DNA of 64,000 nucleotides from Membranipora membranacea. Its lineage: Eukaryota; Bryozoa; Gymnolaemata; Cheilostomatida; Membraniporidae. How positions within the stretch are numbered: position 1 is the first letter of the stretch; every line of letters begins with the position of its first letter. Below, in pieces: positions 21,969 to 33,861 of this stretch. The stretch spans positions 17,296,001 to 17,360,000 of the forward strand of contig OU612073.1 of NCBI GenBank assembly GCA_914767715.1. Direction: 5' to 3'. Made by a program: the position numbers and the translations under genes. Under the pieces are notes generated by a model that saw only the letters and a program-made list of their open reading frames with translations, was not told the origin of the DNA and did not search any database.

Positions 21969-24573
21969 GATAAGCTTAAAAACTGAAATTAACAACCAAA
22001 ATACACCTGATCTCCTGTGCGACGAAAATTTTAACAGTAACCACATCACATCAGTGACATTCAAAGAACGAGGAAAGGCCATGGAAGAAGGGAAGAAAAT
22101 TTATTATCAAAACCTATTGACTAATTTCCCTAGGCAACACAAATTCAGTAAGTTGATCGCATCACCTTTCAAAGACGATAGTAGTTTCTGATGTGAAAAT
22201 CCTTGTCCTGACTATCATTTGCGATCAGTTTTCTTTTAAATATGAAAAACATTGATGAGAAATTGTACATAAAACATGAAGAGCGTACTGTGCTATATTA
22301 AGATGATCGTCATTAACACCCTTTGGTATATTTTGGTTGTTTCAGCCCATCACAATGAAGATGGAGCTCTGTTCCAACAAGTTTTAACGACAATCAAGCA
22401 GAGATCAGGGCAATTCTGAATTAACATCTTGCAGTTCCCGGTATGTTATGCACAAGTACAAAGACCACCTCAAGATGCTGATGCTGATAACACAGACGGC
22501 AGCCGATATGACAAGGTGAGTTTTGTTGGGATCTGACCGGTAAAAGCCTTTGCAGTTGAGCCAGTTTGTGTCTTAGGCTATATGTTATAACAAATTCTAT
22601 ACTGTTGAATGAGTTGCAAACCTGTATAAAAAATTCAGTCATAATGGTCTGTAAATTGATAAACTGGCCATAACAAAACGCTGATATGAAGGATTGATAG
22701 AAAAGCTTAATCTAACAATACTCTAGCATTGAAGTTGAATTTTAGTAAGCATTTTTATATATGCTCTTGTCATTTATGATGACATAAACTGCTAAATAAA
22801 ACATTTAAACTTTTGTGGCATTTTGTATTGGGGCAACTCAAATCAAACACAAAAATCAATCCCACAATTCACCAGTATTATTGTGTACATCCTACAATAA
22901 TTTGATTATAAGAGCTATGCATACATTGGTCAGAATTTCTGTTGGTGTCCGGTCCTCTGATGTTGTGGTAATCCCTAGTTCAAACGTTAATTTAAATTTC
23001 AGGTAATGACCATTTATTGCTAATAGAAAGAGACAGTGTTGTGATCAGAGGCTCTACATTCATGAAGTTTCAAATGAACTGATGCAACTAGCTGAAAACT
23101 CCTGACTGCTCTCTGCCATTATTTTACAACACTCTATGAACGTAAGAATTTTGTTGCCAGTATTATTTCCATAAATTTTCACTGAGCTCTTATGCTTCTC
23201 ACACAACATTAATTTTTTTCTCACTAAATTTATTACAAAAACCTCCCAACAAGAACGTGATTGTCCCAATTCAGGTCTTGTGCCATAAAACCATACTTCT
23301 AATACTTATATAGCTGCGTTGAAAATGTTGTTGTTTTTGGCATCATTCTGATAAAATGGTGATTTATTTAAAGTCATGATCCTGATGCCACAAGCTTGTG
23401 AATCCAAAGCAATGTAATCAACCGTTCTTTTCTAGAATATGTTCTAAGATATGAACACGTGGCTGGTCACTGCGATTATTCTCAAGCTAAAGTAAAATAT
23501 CCTATGTCTCTGCAGATTTTCAAACCATAATATTTTAATTATCTTCAGCGCAACATTATAAATCTGAATAAATGCATCATGCTGTTAACTGGTGGATAGT
23601 TGGTATCAGCTTTATATCATCAGTATCAGTATCAGTTATGTGACGAACAGCAATACAGATTCTAACGTTTGGTAAGCCTAAATCAACTAGTCTACTTAAA
23701 CCCTCAAACAACTTTTTAGACCAATCAATGCTTGTTTAAAGCTCCCCTGCCTACTGTACCTCCCGGTATCAGCTTTATAATTCAACCTAATAGCATTGAT
23801 ATGTATTTTAAGGATGAGGGGTAGTTATCTGACCCTCAGCGTATGGCTATTCATGATGGTTGCTTGACCGCGTTTTTTATCTTCGATTTGTCCACAAGTT
23901 CAGAATCTAGTATAGCTGACACTTAAGTTTTCTCAAGCAGCTTGCCTTAGTTTTTGAAGGTTGTTACTGGGTCGTCAATGAATGAATATTTTAAAAGCAG
24001 CCAGGTTTATATAGCTTTGATAAGACCCTGACACAAAACCTAATACTGATTGCGTATCTCCACTAAGAGTCAAGCTATGTATTTTACCACTGATTTCATA
24101 TCAATGCATATTAGGCTTTATCTGTCTTGAATTGTATACCACATTTTTGTAGCCGAAACCACAATCATCAGAGACATTCAAGTTTGCTGTGGAGATGATA
24201 TGAGTACAGGTGGCTTAAATGCATATATGACGGATGTGTAGTCTTATTATGACTTTGGAGAAGATTTCTGGGTAAACTGAGAGACTGCGAGGAGCAACTT
24301 GATGAAGTAACCACCAACGCAATACTTATATTGTATTGTGTAAGTAACGTAATGGTATGGGATATCTTTGCACACAAAGCTTCAGTTCCACACACCCTAG
24401 CTAGATGGAATAATTTGCTCCGTATCCAGTTTGATTGCCTGGACAAACCAATATTTTCATCTTTAATTATTGAGGATTCCTGTCACTTGAATGTTATAGA
24501 TCAGGTCAATCTGGTCGTCAGCAGTCATCGACCAATATCAAATGAAAAATTTACAATTTCCCTTTTATTTTCA
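21969..24573 (+). repeat. Receptor-tail tandem unit B
   Basis: The unit starts with an exon-like segment after a TTTTTTTTTCAG tract, reading TPDLLCDENFNSNHITSVTF, homologous to unit A at 19080 and unit C at 24574. The second exon-like segment (22351-22516) keeps AHHNEDG and a donor AAG|GTGAGT but is disrupted by indels. Blocks at 22560-23600 mirror 20035-21000. The third segment near 24154 carries a TGA. The unit is about 2.6 kb and more eroded than unit A. Confidence 0.75.
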
Positions 24574-25295
24574 GATAAACTTGAAAACTGCACCTGCACT
24601 ACTGGGAGACAACGGCAGTCACAGCATCACGTCAGTGACACTCCAAGAACCAGGAGACCTAATAGGAGTAGGGAGTAGTAAGGAAGGCATTATGAAGAAG
24701 ATTTAATATCATAACCTACACACGGCTATTTTCCCAAGGCAACTCAAATTCAGTAAGTTGAACCCTGCCCCTTCCAATAACTATATTGGTTTTCGAAAAG
24801 ATACGAATGATTTATTTTATTAAGTGAGCAAAGTGCGATAGAAATTGAGGGTGGTTGAAGTACATTGATATATTGTTGAGGTTATGTTTATCAGAAATTT
24901 TGTTACACTTTAGATATGTTTTGATACAGTCCATAATGATAAGATTGAGTTGTGATAAGCTCTGAACCAACAGGTGCCTTCAGGGTTTTAAACAACTTCC
25001 AAATAGAAAATAGGGCGATAAAGTCTGAATACAGACCACACAGTGTTAACTAAGAATACTGGTATGCCATGCACAAGAACAGTCAACACCTCAAGATGCT
25101 CATGTTTATAACACCAATATGACAAGATGAGGGTTGTGTTCTACCAAGGAGTGGTTCTTCTCTAAACAACTTGTGATCTGACCTTTAAAAGTTGTTGCGG
25201 TTGAGTCAGTTTGTCATTATTATGTGAAATGATATAGGAAATTTCTACTCCGCTAATGAATTGCAAACTTCTTTCAAAAATCCAATTATTTCATC
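24574..25295 (+). repeat. Receptor-tail tandem unit C, truncated
   Basis: The unit begins with INLKTAPALLGDNGSHSITS followed by VTLQEPGDL after a TTTTATTTTCAG acceptor, the cleanest version of this exon in the array. The second segment at about 24935 keeps CATAATGATAAGATTGAGTTGTGATAAGCT-type homology but is full of stops. Homology ends near 25295, where a LINE relic begins. Confidence 0.7.
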
Positions 25296-25309
25296 CTTGA
25301 TTCAGTTTC

Positions 25310-26380
25310 AGATTCAGTGAAGTTTATTTATACATTCGGCAAAATGAGAATAATAAAATTGAATTGTTACATTACTTAAAATGGACTCGGAAAAAGCGAA
25401 ACATAGATAAAGTTTATAAACATAAAATTGCAAAGGTTGTATGTCAAAATAAGGCATCAAGATTGGAAAAAATGAGTTTGTACCTTTTTGAGTCTTGCAG
25501 ATCTAAGTTCAGAAAATAGCATTATGACGAGAGGATGTTCTGCTGTGTATATGTGTGTACGTATTATGTATCAATTTTCATGATAAAATTGGTTGTTTTC
25601 CTGTGTGCTCCGTTATAAAATAAAGGCAAACAAATTCTCAATAAAAAATGACTGAGAATAAGTATAAAATGAGTTATGAAAAGATAGAGTTTAACAGTCT
25701 TGCACAGTTTGATCTAATCTTCTGGCATTTACTCTGTATTTTGGCACACAGTATCTACCAGATGGCAATTTTTCGAAGTCTTTGATAGTGTCTAGTCCAC
25801 AGGATTTCATACGCAAACATTTGGTATGGAAAGCTTTGTTGTATAGTTTGCTGACGTTTTTACGGGAGATTTGGTGTTGGCTTAGACAAAATGCTACAGT
25901 GGTGGTGTGGTTGTATGTCATCTTGGTTGTATGTCATCATGTCATCCTGATTTAAGTGTCCGTAGATTATGGATAGATGGTAAAATAGGACACTTTCTAT
26001 AAATGTGGTGTAAGCGATGACATTGAGGTAGGCTAATTGTTTCACGATGAATAATCTTTTGTTAGACTTCTCCACTAGCTTCAATGTATGGTGTTAAATG
26101 AGAATTTTCTTTCCAGTGTTGTTCCGAGGCATTTGTAATTGTTAACTCTCTCTATGTCTGCGTCATCAATAGTAAGCTGTATGAGATCAGGGTGGTCTCG
26201 TTTATTACAGAAACTAGTTCTTTTGTCTTTGATGAGTTGATTTCATATTACTCAACTAAAAAGTGGGTACTCTGGATCATTTGTTATTGTATTAAAATGT
26301 CTGTTGCTCAGATAGAAAATCAAATCAGATAAGGTTTGAAAACAATAAAGGTATCAGCCTTTCTTCATGGCTATGGGCTG
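25310..26380 (-). mobile_element. LINE relic, C-terminal part of ORF2
   Basis: Minus-strand frames with stops and frameshifts give EKSNKRLFIVKQLAYLN, then a downstream block ending EKLPSGRYCVPKYRVNARRLD. These match the thumb and C-terminal part of the intact LINE (ANQRMFVIRTFNY and EKLPSGRYRSLKYRTAW). The 3' end near 25310 abuts the truncated receptor-tail unit C, so this insertion or a linked deletion probably removed the rest of that unit. Confidence 0.7.
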
Positions 26381-27142
26381 TAAAAATAGTTCTTTTAGCA
26401 GCCCTTTTAATTCTTTCTAAAGAGGATTTATCACCATCTAGCAAAAGTGAAAACCAAACTACAATGCATAAGTTAAAATTGATCGTAAATGTTTGCCAAG
26501 TAAAAATTCTTTAACCTATTTTAAGTCATTCAATACTTTCAGTTGACACATCGAAAACTACATCGCGTGTATGTAGTTTTGAAACATCGGTCTAAATTGG
26601 AGTTATGCTTTCGCTGTTCTATTATTTAACTGTCAAAGATGGGATTATTATTTTAAGTATCTGCCAAGTCAACAACCCATTGTCAAATCTGTGGCAAGCA
26701 AAATTATCAATACAGGTAAAAGGGTTGTATGAAGTAGCACATGACTGAAGTTGCAGCAGTTACTGATACTTTATTGATAACAATGGCTGATCTAAATAAT
26801 GCATAAAAATAATGAAATATATTACATATAGCCAGTCCAGAATCCAGAAAACTCTTTGGGTGATTGAAACCTCAAAGCATCAAATACGTGTAAAATTAAA
26901 AAGTTTGATCCTAATAATGGCTGTACACAAATTTCAGATAAAGAAGAAAAGAAGGCATATTGATTGAAGGATTTAAAAGCACAATTGTTTTCTCAATTGA
27001 AGGAGCAAAAGATTCCCAGCATGCTGGACAGCTTTGTACTACTGTGTAAAATCTGCCAATGGTACATAAATACATTATATCGGACAGGACGTGTCGGAAT
27101 AAACATCCTGCGGTTGCCTGACTACAATCTAAATCTCTCTCT
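26381..27142. other. AT-rich stretch, nothing recognised
   Basis: No supportable exon. It includes the likely 3' untranslated region of the orphan terminal exon just to its right. Confidence 0.35.
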
Positions 27143-27325
27143 TCAGCCTTCATACTGCTTGCACTCTAAAATCACTGTCTCCTTGTTCACTAATATGATG
27201 TTTTGCGCTTTATAGTGTTTCCCATATGAGGTCGCAATCGATTCCCCTGCTTTGACTTTTTCCTTCCATTCAGTCACTCCTCCGCTAACGCTGTCCAGAG
27301 AGGTTAATGGTTGGTCTGCTGGGAA
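27143..27325 (-). CDS. Orphan terminal coding exon, unrecognised protein
   Basis: On the minus strand, a GCCATTTTAG acceptor is followed by 60 uninterrupted codons and a TGA. The sequence contains PADQPLTSLDSVSGGVTEW, then GESIATSYGKHYKAQN and IILVNKETVILECKQYEG. The mixed composition, the alternating hydrophobic strand (NIILVNKETVILEC) and the low frequency of rare residues look like real protein, unlike nearby random ORFs. There is no methionine, so it must be the last exon of a gene whose other exons lie to the right on the minus strand. I could not find them; the next 2 kb hold a LINE relic. I do not recognise the family. A processed fragment cannot be excluded. Confidence 0.55.
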   Translation of the reverse strand, partial: FPADQPLTSLDSVSGGVTEWKEKVKAGESIATSYGKHYKAQNIILVNKETVILECKQYEG

Positions 27326-27789
27326 CTAAAATGGCATTACAGATCAGTGTCAGCATAATTATGTATATAAAATTAAATTAAAATTCAAGCATGAAGGACA
27401 GTTGACTTTTTAGATTTACTGCAAAATCGAAGTGGGCATGGTTATACGATCTCCAATGACACAACCATAGGTCTGCTGACCACACTGATCACATGATATG
27501 GTAATTGCACTGAATTAGATTCTTCTCTTAGAATGGAAATAGTATCATAGCGTTATACGGTTAGGACACTAAACACAGGGACCCATCTGACTGTTCTCTG
27601 ATTGGCTGTCCCTAGTAGCATGAATAATTAGCCTGAGAAATTGTCTTGTTTACAAAATTGCAAACAGTAATTATAACCCATACAGTGTCGATGATTAGGG
27701 CATTTCTAGATTGCTACTAGGGACTGGCTATTTTTGCAAGCCCTTTGTTTTGCAAAAGAAAGCTAATGATGCTATTCCAGATATGGAAT

Positions 27790-29250
27790 TCAATGGGTAA
27801 TTGGTATTGGTATTGGTATTGGTTTATTTTCACTTCTCTATCAAACCAAGGTTTGATAACATTGAAATGTCGTGCTCGTTTTACTCAATATATATGTTGC
27901 CATTATTAAAAATCTCATATAACACTGAAAAAGTTTTTTGAGCGTTCCTGGGTTTGGGAAATTTCTGGATGGTATTTAGTGCATACATTATTAGCAGCGG
28001 AAGATCTCTTGAAATTATTAAAACTAATGCGACTAAAAAGTGAATGAGACTGGCTACTAGAAATACGTTCAAAATGTTTGGCACAGCTGGAAAATATGAA
28101 ATCATTGAGTGACGAAATAGAATGGAAAGCTAACCTATCAATGTAACTCATAGGAGAGGGGGGGGGGGTTGAATTTTCTCTAGTTTTTCTTTTGATGTCA
28201 AGGATAAAAGGCTATGCCAAGCAGGGCCCCATACAATAAAATGGATCTTACGTTAAATGAATAAATAAAAGGTGTTGAGGCTGTCACTGTTGAGTCCAAA
28301 AGATTTCAGTTGTCTCATTAACAATTATCGGCTATTACGCTTAGAAATTAAATATTCAATATGGCTACTAAAATTTAACTTATTATCAATTAAAATATCT
28401 AACAACTTTGTTTGATCATGAAGTAAAAGAAAAATCTCACTATTACAGGATGAGACAAGAGATTCTACATGTTTATCAAAAGATAAATTATTATCAATGT
28501 CATACCGAAATACCTGGCAATCTGAGATGGTGAATCACTGACTCAAATTCACAGGATCGTTATACTCATTATGGTAATTCAGCAAAACATTTATTATGCC
28601 AGTATTGTAAGCATTCAGTAGCATATTATTATCATCAGCCACCATTGTACCATAAAAAAGCTGCGGCAATAGTCGCTGCTATTCTCTCCAAAACGTTTAT
28701 AAAATGTAGTATCATCTGCATACTTCACTTATCTAAGATCCTCAACATTCAAGCTGATTACATTAAAAAGCCATAGCAGGTGCCCAAGCTTGGTGCCCTG
28801 TGGTGCCCCAACAGAGATATCAATGTAATCAGAAAAGGTGCTATTTAATTATACACATTGTTTCCTATGTACTAGAAAATCAGCTAATAGATCCAGTAGA
28901 TTTTCATTCGCACCATAATTTACATTTTACTTAGAACGATACTTGGCTAAAGCCTATCAAGTGCTCTAGAAACATCAACACCCCCCTATAATTGTACTCG
29001 AGTATTGTGAGCCAAATCTAAATCTGATTTTATATCATCAATGTCTAATGTCCCAGCAAAAAACATACTGATTGTTACCGATGAGATGTTTCACACAAAA
29101 CTTGATCCAGTCAACGATAACCTGTTCACAGACCTTGCCTAAAAGATGCAGCAAAGAAACTTTAATCCAATAACTGGGTCCAAAATCACTGATTGAGATC
29201 AACTGATAGAACAGCTTGTTTTTATTTTTCAACTCTTATGGCATTATATT
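27790..29250 (-). mobile_element. LINE relic with RT motifs and short-repeat tail
   Basis: The minus strand carries, in order, a finger/palm start (LLHLLGKVCEQVIVDWI, with HLIGNNQYVFC), then SVGAPQGTKLGHLLWLFNVI, then the catalytic KYADDTTFYKRFGENSSD, and finally a CAKHFERISSSQSHSLFSRI block typical of LINE C-termini. The frame is broken by stops and shifts. The 3' end on the element strand is a run of AATACC-type repeats (27795-27820). The diverged motifs put it in a different family or subfamily from the two larger LINEs. Confidence 0.8.
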
Positions 29251-30157
29251 TTGAGGTAGCTCAAATTGATCAATCACTAAAATCACTAAAAATTAAGTAG
29301 GCAAGAATATCTGTTGGTGACTATTAATGTTTGTAGCTGAAATGTACAACTACTTGTTGTGGTAACCCTTAGTCCTAATCCTGAACAGGGAAACATAGTA
29401 AAAACAATCTCCCGCAGGGAAGAAGCTCAAATAGGGAGTTTCTCAGCTCTAGGGTGGTGATGGGTGGCATCTTGAGATCTATTATATCACCCGATAAACA
29501 CTTAACAGTTCTGGCCATTCAGCTTCATTCAAATCATACTATATTCTTACCTGTTCTTCTTTTTGGTAATACTATCAAGTACTGGGTAACCAACTAAGTT
29601 GCTTTGCTTGTAATGTTCATATTAGCTTCAATTAACCCGCCAGTGAGTAGCGCATAGGTTTGGACTATAGGTTATGATATTTGAACACACACTCTGAAGT
29701 CTAACCAGTAAGAGACTGTGTTTGTTACAAAGTGAGGTCACTTCCGCTAGTCTGGTCCTTTGAGTTTATTGTCAAGAGCACTCTCTATCCCGCAAAGTTT
29801 TTAAGCCTCAGTGCCTTGGAGATTTTCTGGTAGAGGGACTTCTTTTATTCAAAGGTGTATCCTCGTAAGTTGAGTCACGCCTTTTGTTGGACTTTGAAAT
29901 GAACCGCACTCAAAATGAATCTTACAACAGCCAATCAGCTGCTTGGGTAGGTCACTTTGTTAGTCATTCAACTATTGGAGCCAAACACTGTAAAATTCGA
30001 AAATCTATACTTTTTTTTGGATAAATCAACAAGCCAGGCAGGAAATTTCAGGGGGTTCTCGACATGTAAGTAATACTATTATCTCCACATATCTGATTAC
30101 TACTTATTCCCGATTTCGATCTTATCATATTGTGCAACCTTATAATTAGCTTCCTAT
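29251..30157. other. AT-rich stretch, nothing recognised
   Basis: No coding or RNA feature could be supported. Missing exons of the orphan 27.1-kb gene might be here, but none with convincing splice signals was found. Confidence 0.3.
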
Positions 30158-30169
30158 GTGACTGTAAAT

Positions 30170-30830
30170 ATCTTTTTTTTTATGGCAGCTGTCAAAGTCA
30201 GAAACCTACAACACAGGGAGCGCTTTATAACAGGCATATACCTGTGGGGCGTTGTTGGTTCGATACCCAGTGGAATGCTGCTTTTCTTTTTTTCTGCTCT
30301 TCTTTTTTTTATCGCAGCTGTCAAAGTCGGAAGCTTGCAAGAAGTTTTTTTTACCAGGCTGTGTCACTTTGTTGGTTCGATACCCAGCAGTATGCTGCTC
30401 TTCTTTTTTTATCACAGCTGTCAAAGTTCAAAGCTTGCCACAATGTTTTACCATGCAGTGGTTTTTGACAGACAGGCATCTACCTGTGTTGCTTCGTTGT
30501 TTCGATTTTCAGAGTATAGCTGCTCTTCTTTTTTATTTTATAGCAGCTGTCAAATTCAGACCCTTACCACAACTTGTTTTATCAGGCAGCACTTTCGGAC
30601 AGGCATCTACCTATATTGCAATAACTATTTCATAACAAACTGCATAGTTAGCAACGGGTTAGGTTCTCAGAGGGTTGCTGCGCTTCTCTTGTACTCATAC
30701 TCTGTAACTTTGTTGACTCAATTCTGAGAAGTTTGTTGTTCTTTTCTATAGCAGCTGTCATAGCCAGAAGCTTGCCGAAACTTTGTTTCACCAGGCAGCA
30801 CCTGTTTATAGAAGACAGATACCAGTGCAT
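30170..30830 (+). repeat. Degenerate tandem repeat, about 100-200 bp unit, with tRNA-like B boxes
   Basis: The motif GCAGCTGTCAAAGTC or a close variant occurs at about 30185, 30316, 30414, 30542 and 30753. Between copies are CAGGCATATACCTGTG-like stretches and, twice, GTTGGTTCGATACCCAG (30256 and 30371), which contains a good pol III B box, followed by T-rich tracts. It looks like a head-to-tail array derived from a tRNA-like SINE or minisatellite. ORFs across it come from the T-rich repeats. Confidence 0.65.
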
Positions 30831-31320
30831 AATGTTTCAACTACTTTTTCTAAACAAACCCATTTGACTCCTGTAGTTTTAATTTTTCGGAAAGTTGGAC
30901 TGGCCTCCTACCTGTACTGAAACCTTTAATAGTCCCTGCTAGATTCTCCTCATAGCTTTTCATCATGTCTCTGTGAATGCCTTAGTTTTTGAAACAACAA
31001 TAGCTCCCATTCTCACAGCATTGCAGTGAACCTCGCAGGCAGTGTGCCATGTCTATGTATAATAAGCAGGGTCCGTGGCATCAATCTTCCTATGCCAGTA
31101 GAAATTACTATCAGCGCCAGGCAGCTAGGCAGATTCTCTTTCCTGACCCTACCAATGCTGGCAATGCGGATGCTTATGCCAATCCACTGCCACATCAAGA
31201 CCCTCGCCCACCATCTCCTCAATTTGTCATCTTTGATGACCTGGTTTTCCTTTACAAAATGCTGCTTACGATGATGATGGATGAAGACATGATATGACAT
31301 TGACCAATTCCGCCATGATC

Positions 31321-31680
31321 CTCAGTTTCTCCAACTTCGGCGAAAGTTCTCTTTCAAATTCAATGGTATCAGTCAACTTGTTCGCCAATATTGTAGCGAA
31401 AGATATCTTCTGTAAACTGTGCAAGGAGGATAACTTTTCTGACCAAAACAAACATTGACCAGGTCCTACTGTCCCTGAGCTTTATGGACTCACACCATAT
31501 GAACAGATGCCAGGTCAATCCAAACATGTCACTGATGCGTCTGTCTCGTGGCGGTCGATTCGCGTTCTGTGGCCATGTTCTCAATGACCCACAAGACATT
31601 AATACATTCATTACCAATCTGCCCAGAAGAGTTGACCAAATTATAATCCAGACTTGTCCCCTGCATGTTTTACTGTGAAT
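31321..31680 (+). mobile_element. Helitron-like relic (DUF6570-like region)
   Basis: In shifted plus-strand frames I read NIVAKDIFCKLCKEDNFSDQ, then PELYGLTPYEQM, then SLMRLSRGGRFAFCGHVLND and PQDINTFITNLPRRVDQIII. This order (paired cysteines, a 'PxxLxxLTxxEQ' segment, an 'RGGxxxxxGxVxNxPxDxxxxxxxLPR' segment) is what I remember for the region N-terminal to the Helitron Rep/helicase domain (DUF6570). At least one stop and one frameshift break it, so it is a dead fragment. No helicase part was found nearby. Confidence 0.5.
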
Positions 31681-31916
31681 AGACACCGTGTACTGACAGC
31701 CCTAACCTGGTTAAAAAATAATAATCAATATTATCACGATAACATAATATTTGCGCCCTGCCCTGATCACGATATTAGTCAGTGAACAGCATTCCTCGAC
31801 ATCTCCAGACATTCCAGACATCTCCTCGAATCGTCTATCATAATCGGTGGATGATTTCTCTTTTCCAGTGCACTGATTCGGTTTGTCAGAAGTTCTGTTC
31901 GTTTTGTCACGAAGTT

Positions 31917-32249
31917 TTAGACATTTTGGGCATTTAGAGTGAAGAAAATATCCTCACCCATTTCATAATTTGTCTCAACAGAGAAGATATCACTTGGGAT
32001 TTGGTCATTGCATAGGCTTTCAGGCAATGAGGATAATGGTGATGGTGTACCTGAAAATGAGTCTGAACATCTGGCATATTGTTTAGTGTGGTTTGTTGGG
32101 TTTGGTGATACTGCTAGCTTAGGAACAATGTTGTTTACTATGGTGTTCTTGATGAGGTTTCCTATGGATGAAGCTTTGGCATCCTGAATATGGATTGTCC
32201 CAGATTTTAATATAGTGATCTGCACATCAAGGTTTATTGATGTCATCAT
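31917..32249 (-). other. Minus-strand ORF fragment, possibly transposon ORF1-derived
   Basis: An open frame of about 110 codons contains NLDVQITILKSGTIHIQDAK, then SSIGNLIKNTIVNNIVPKL. The 'VxVxxxxSGTxxIQ' strand pair resembles a domain seen in LINE ORF1-type or other transposon proteins, but the match is weak. It ends in a TAG at 31917. It could also be a host exon. Confidence 0.25.
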
Positions 32250-33460
32250 GTACCCATTATTGTAATTTACTGGGCGTTGCTTGCCGTTGGAAAAGAATGG
32301 CAGTTTTTCAATTTCCCGTGAAAAAAATCTTGCTATAGTCTATAGTGTACACACAGAAACTGCCAGTATAGTCTACACAGTATCTTTCGAGGTGTAGCTG
32401 ATTGATATATTCATCAGGAGCATACAGTTTGAGTCGGTTTTAATTTTTAGATTGCAAGAGCATTCATGCTTTTTTGCTGGAACAAAAGACTTGATCGTTC
32501 TTGATCGCTACCTGCACTAACAGTTTGCGTACATCTGCACAAAATCATCATCTGATATGAGATCAGTCATGGCTGACCCAGAAAAGGAAAAACCACTAGG
32601 AAAGCCCAAAAAAAACGAAAATAACTTTGGGGCAGCTGGATATTAACAGCACAGACTCACCAGTCCAAGACTGATGTAAAATTTTGTCAAAGATCTGCAT
32701 CAGAATCAACCAGTCATAATTATTATTAGGTTTATTGGTGATGTTTGAGGATATTTATTGGGAGCAATTACAGAGGCATCTCGCATGTAGCGTGGTTGAC
32801 ATAAAAATGAAATAGCCACTGCATTGTGGTAATCGTAATAGACAAAAGAATACGACATCACATCCTGTGATGTCTGGTGGCAGACTAATTAGTATCATCG
32901 TTATAGGCATGGCTTATATAACAATTATGACTACGACTACAGCTCAAAAGCAGCAGCGGATTGGATCAACCAACCAACCAACCAACACCCAATCAATACA
33001 CAGGCACATGGTACTTAGACAAAGCTACAGTTACAAAAATCAATATTGTGCCAGTATTCTTAGTCGTTTTGGTATCTGTAGGTATGTTTGTGGTAGGTTA
33101 AAGGGACATTCTGGCTGAAAAGTCAGCTGAAAATTTGTAGAAAATTTATAGAGCTTCTGAATACACTTCGCTCGCGTATTTTGTTCATGTTTATGAGAAA
33201 TCAGAGATTTCTATGCCATTTCTAATCAATATTCTATTAATGTGTTAAATACAGAAGGGTGTATAGCAAAAGCTTTCCCTTGGTTGTTCCCTACAGGTCA
33301 ACCGACTTTGAGGCCCTAGGCTCCCTGCTGGTTTACTTCATTCAATATGCTATGATACGTGGGTGGGCGATTTGAAAAAAAACCTAAACCTGTTTGCGAA
33401 GAGACATACAGCAAACCTTACATGAAGATCGTAGTTCTCTCCAAAACAAGATTCACAGGT
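32250..33460. other. AT-rich stretch with an AACC microsatellite, otherwise nothing recognised
   Basis: A short run reading CAACCAACCAACCAACCAAC at about 32969 resembles the 3' tail of the LINE at 8540 and may be the scar of a very short LINE insertion. No coding feature was supported. Confidence 0.35.
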
Positions 33461-33861
33461 TTTGTGCTCATATTCTCCTCAATATTTTGTTCGCTTTTTT
33501 CAATTTTAAAGCAGCTGACCACCATAGATTTATTGATGTTGAGGCCCATTCATGAAGCAATCGCGCAGTCACAATTGACTGTTGATTCTTAATACCCTTA
33601 CCGTTACCCTTACCCCATATCTTAAGATTGAAGACCTCCCGCAATGTTCGGCAAAATTTGGGGAGTCTGCACACCCAAGGGCTCAAATAGTTGTCGTACT
33701 TCATGGATTCACCTATTGCCACAGAGCATGAAATCACACAATAGTTGGAATCCTGCCATGCAACCTGATAATAACCCTGTGCATCATTGCATACCTGATT
33801 TAGACCATGAAGATTTGGTCGATATCTACCAAAAACACACAAGATGTAAGGGTTAAACATC

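Noticed and set aside
30130-30727. Plus-strand ORFs of 112-189 codons
   Set aside because: They overlap in three frames and come from T-rich tandem repeats.
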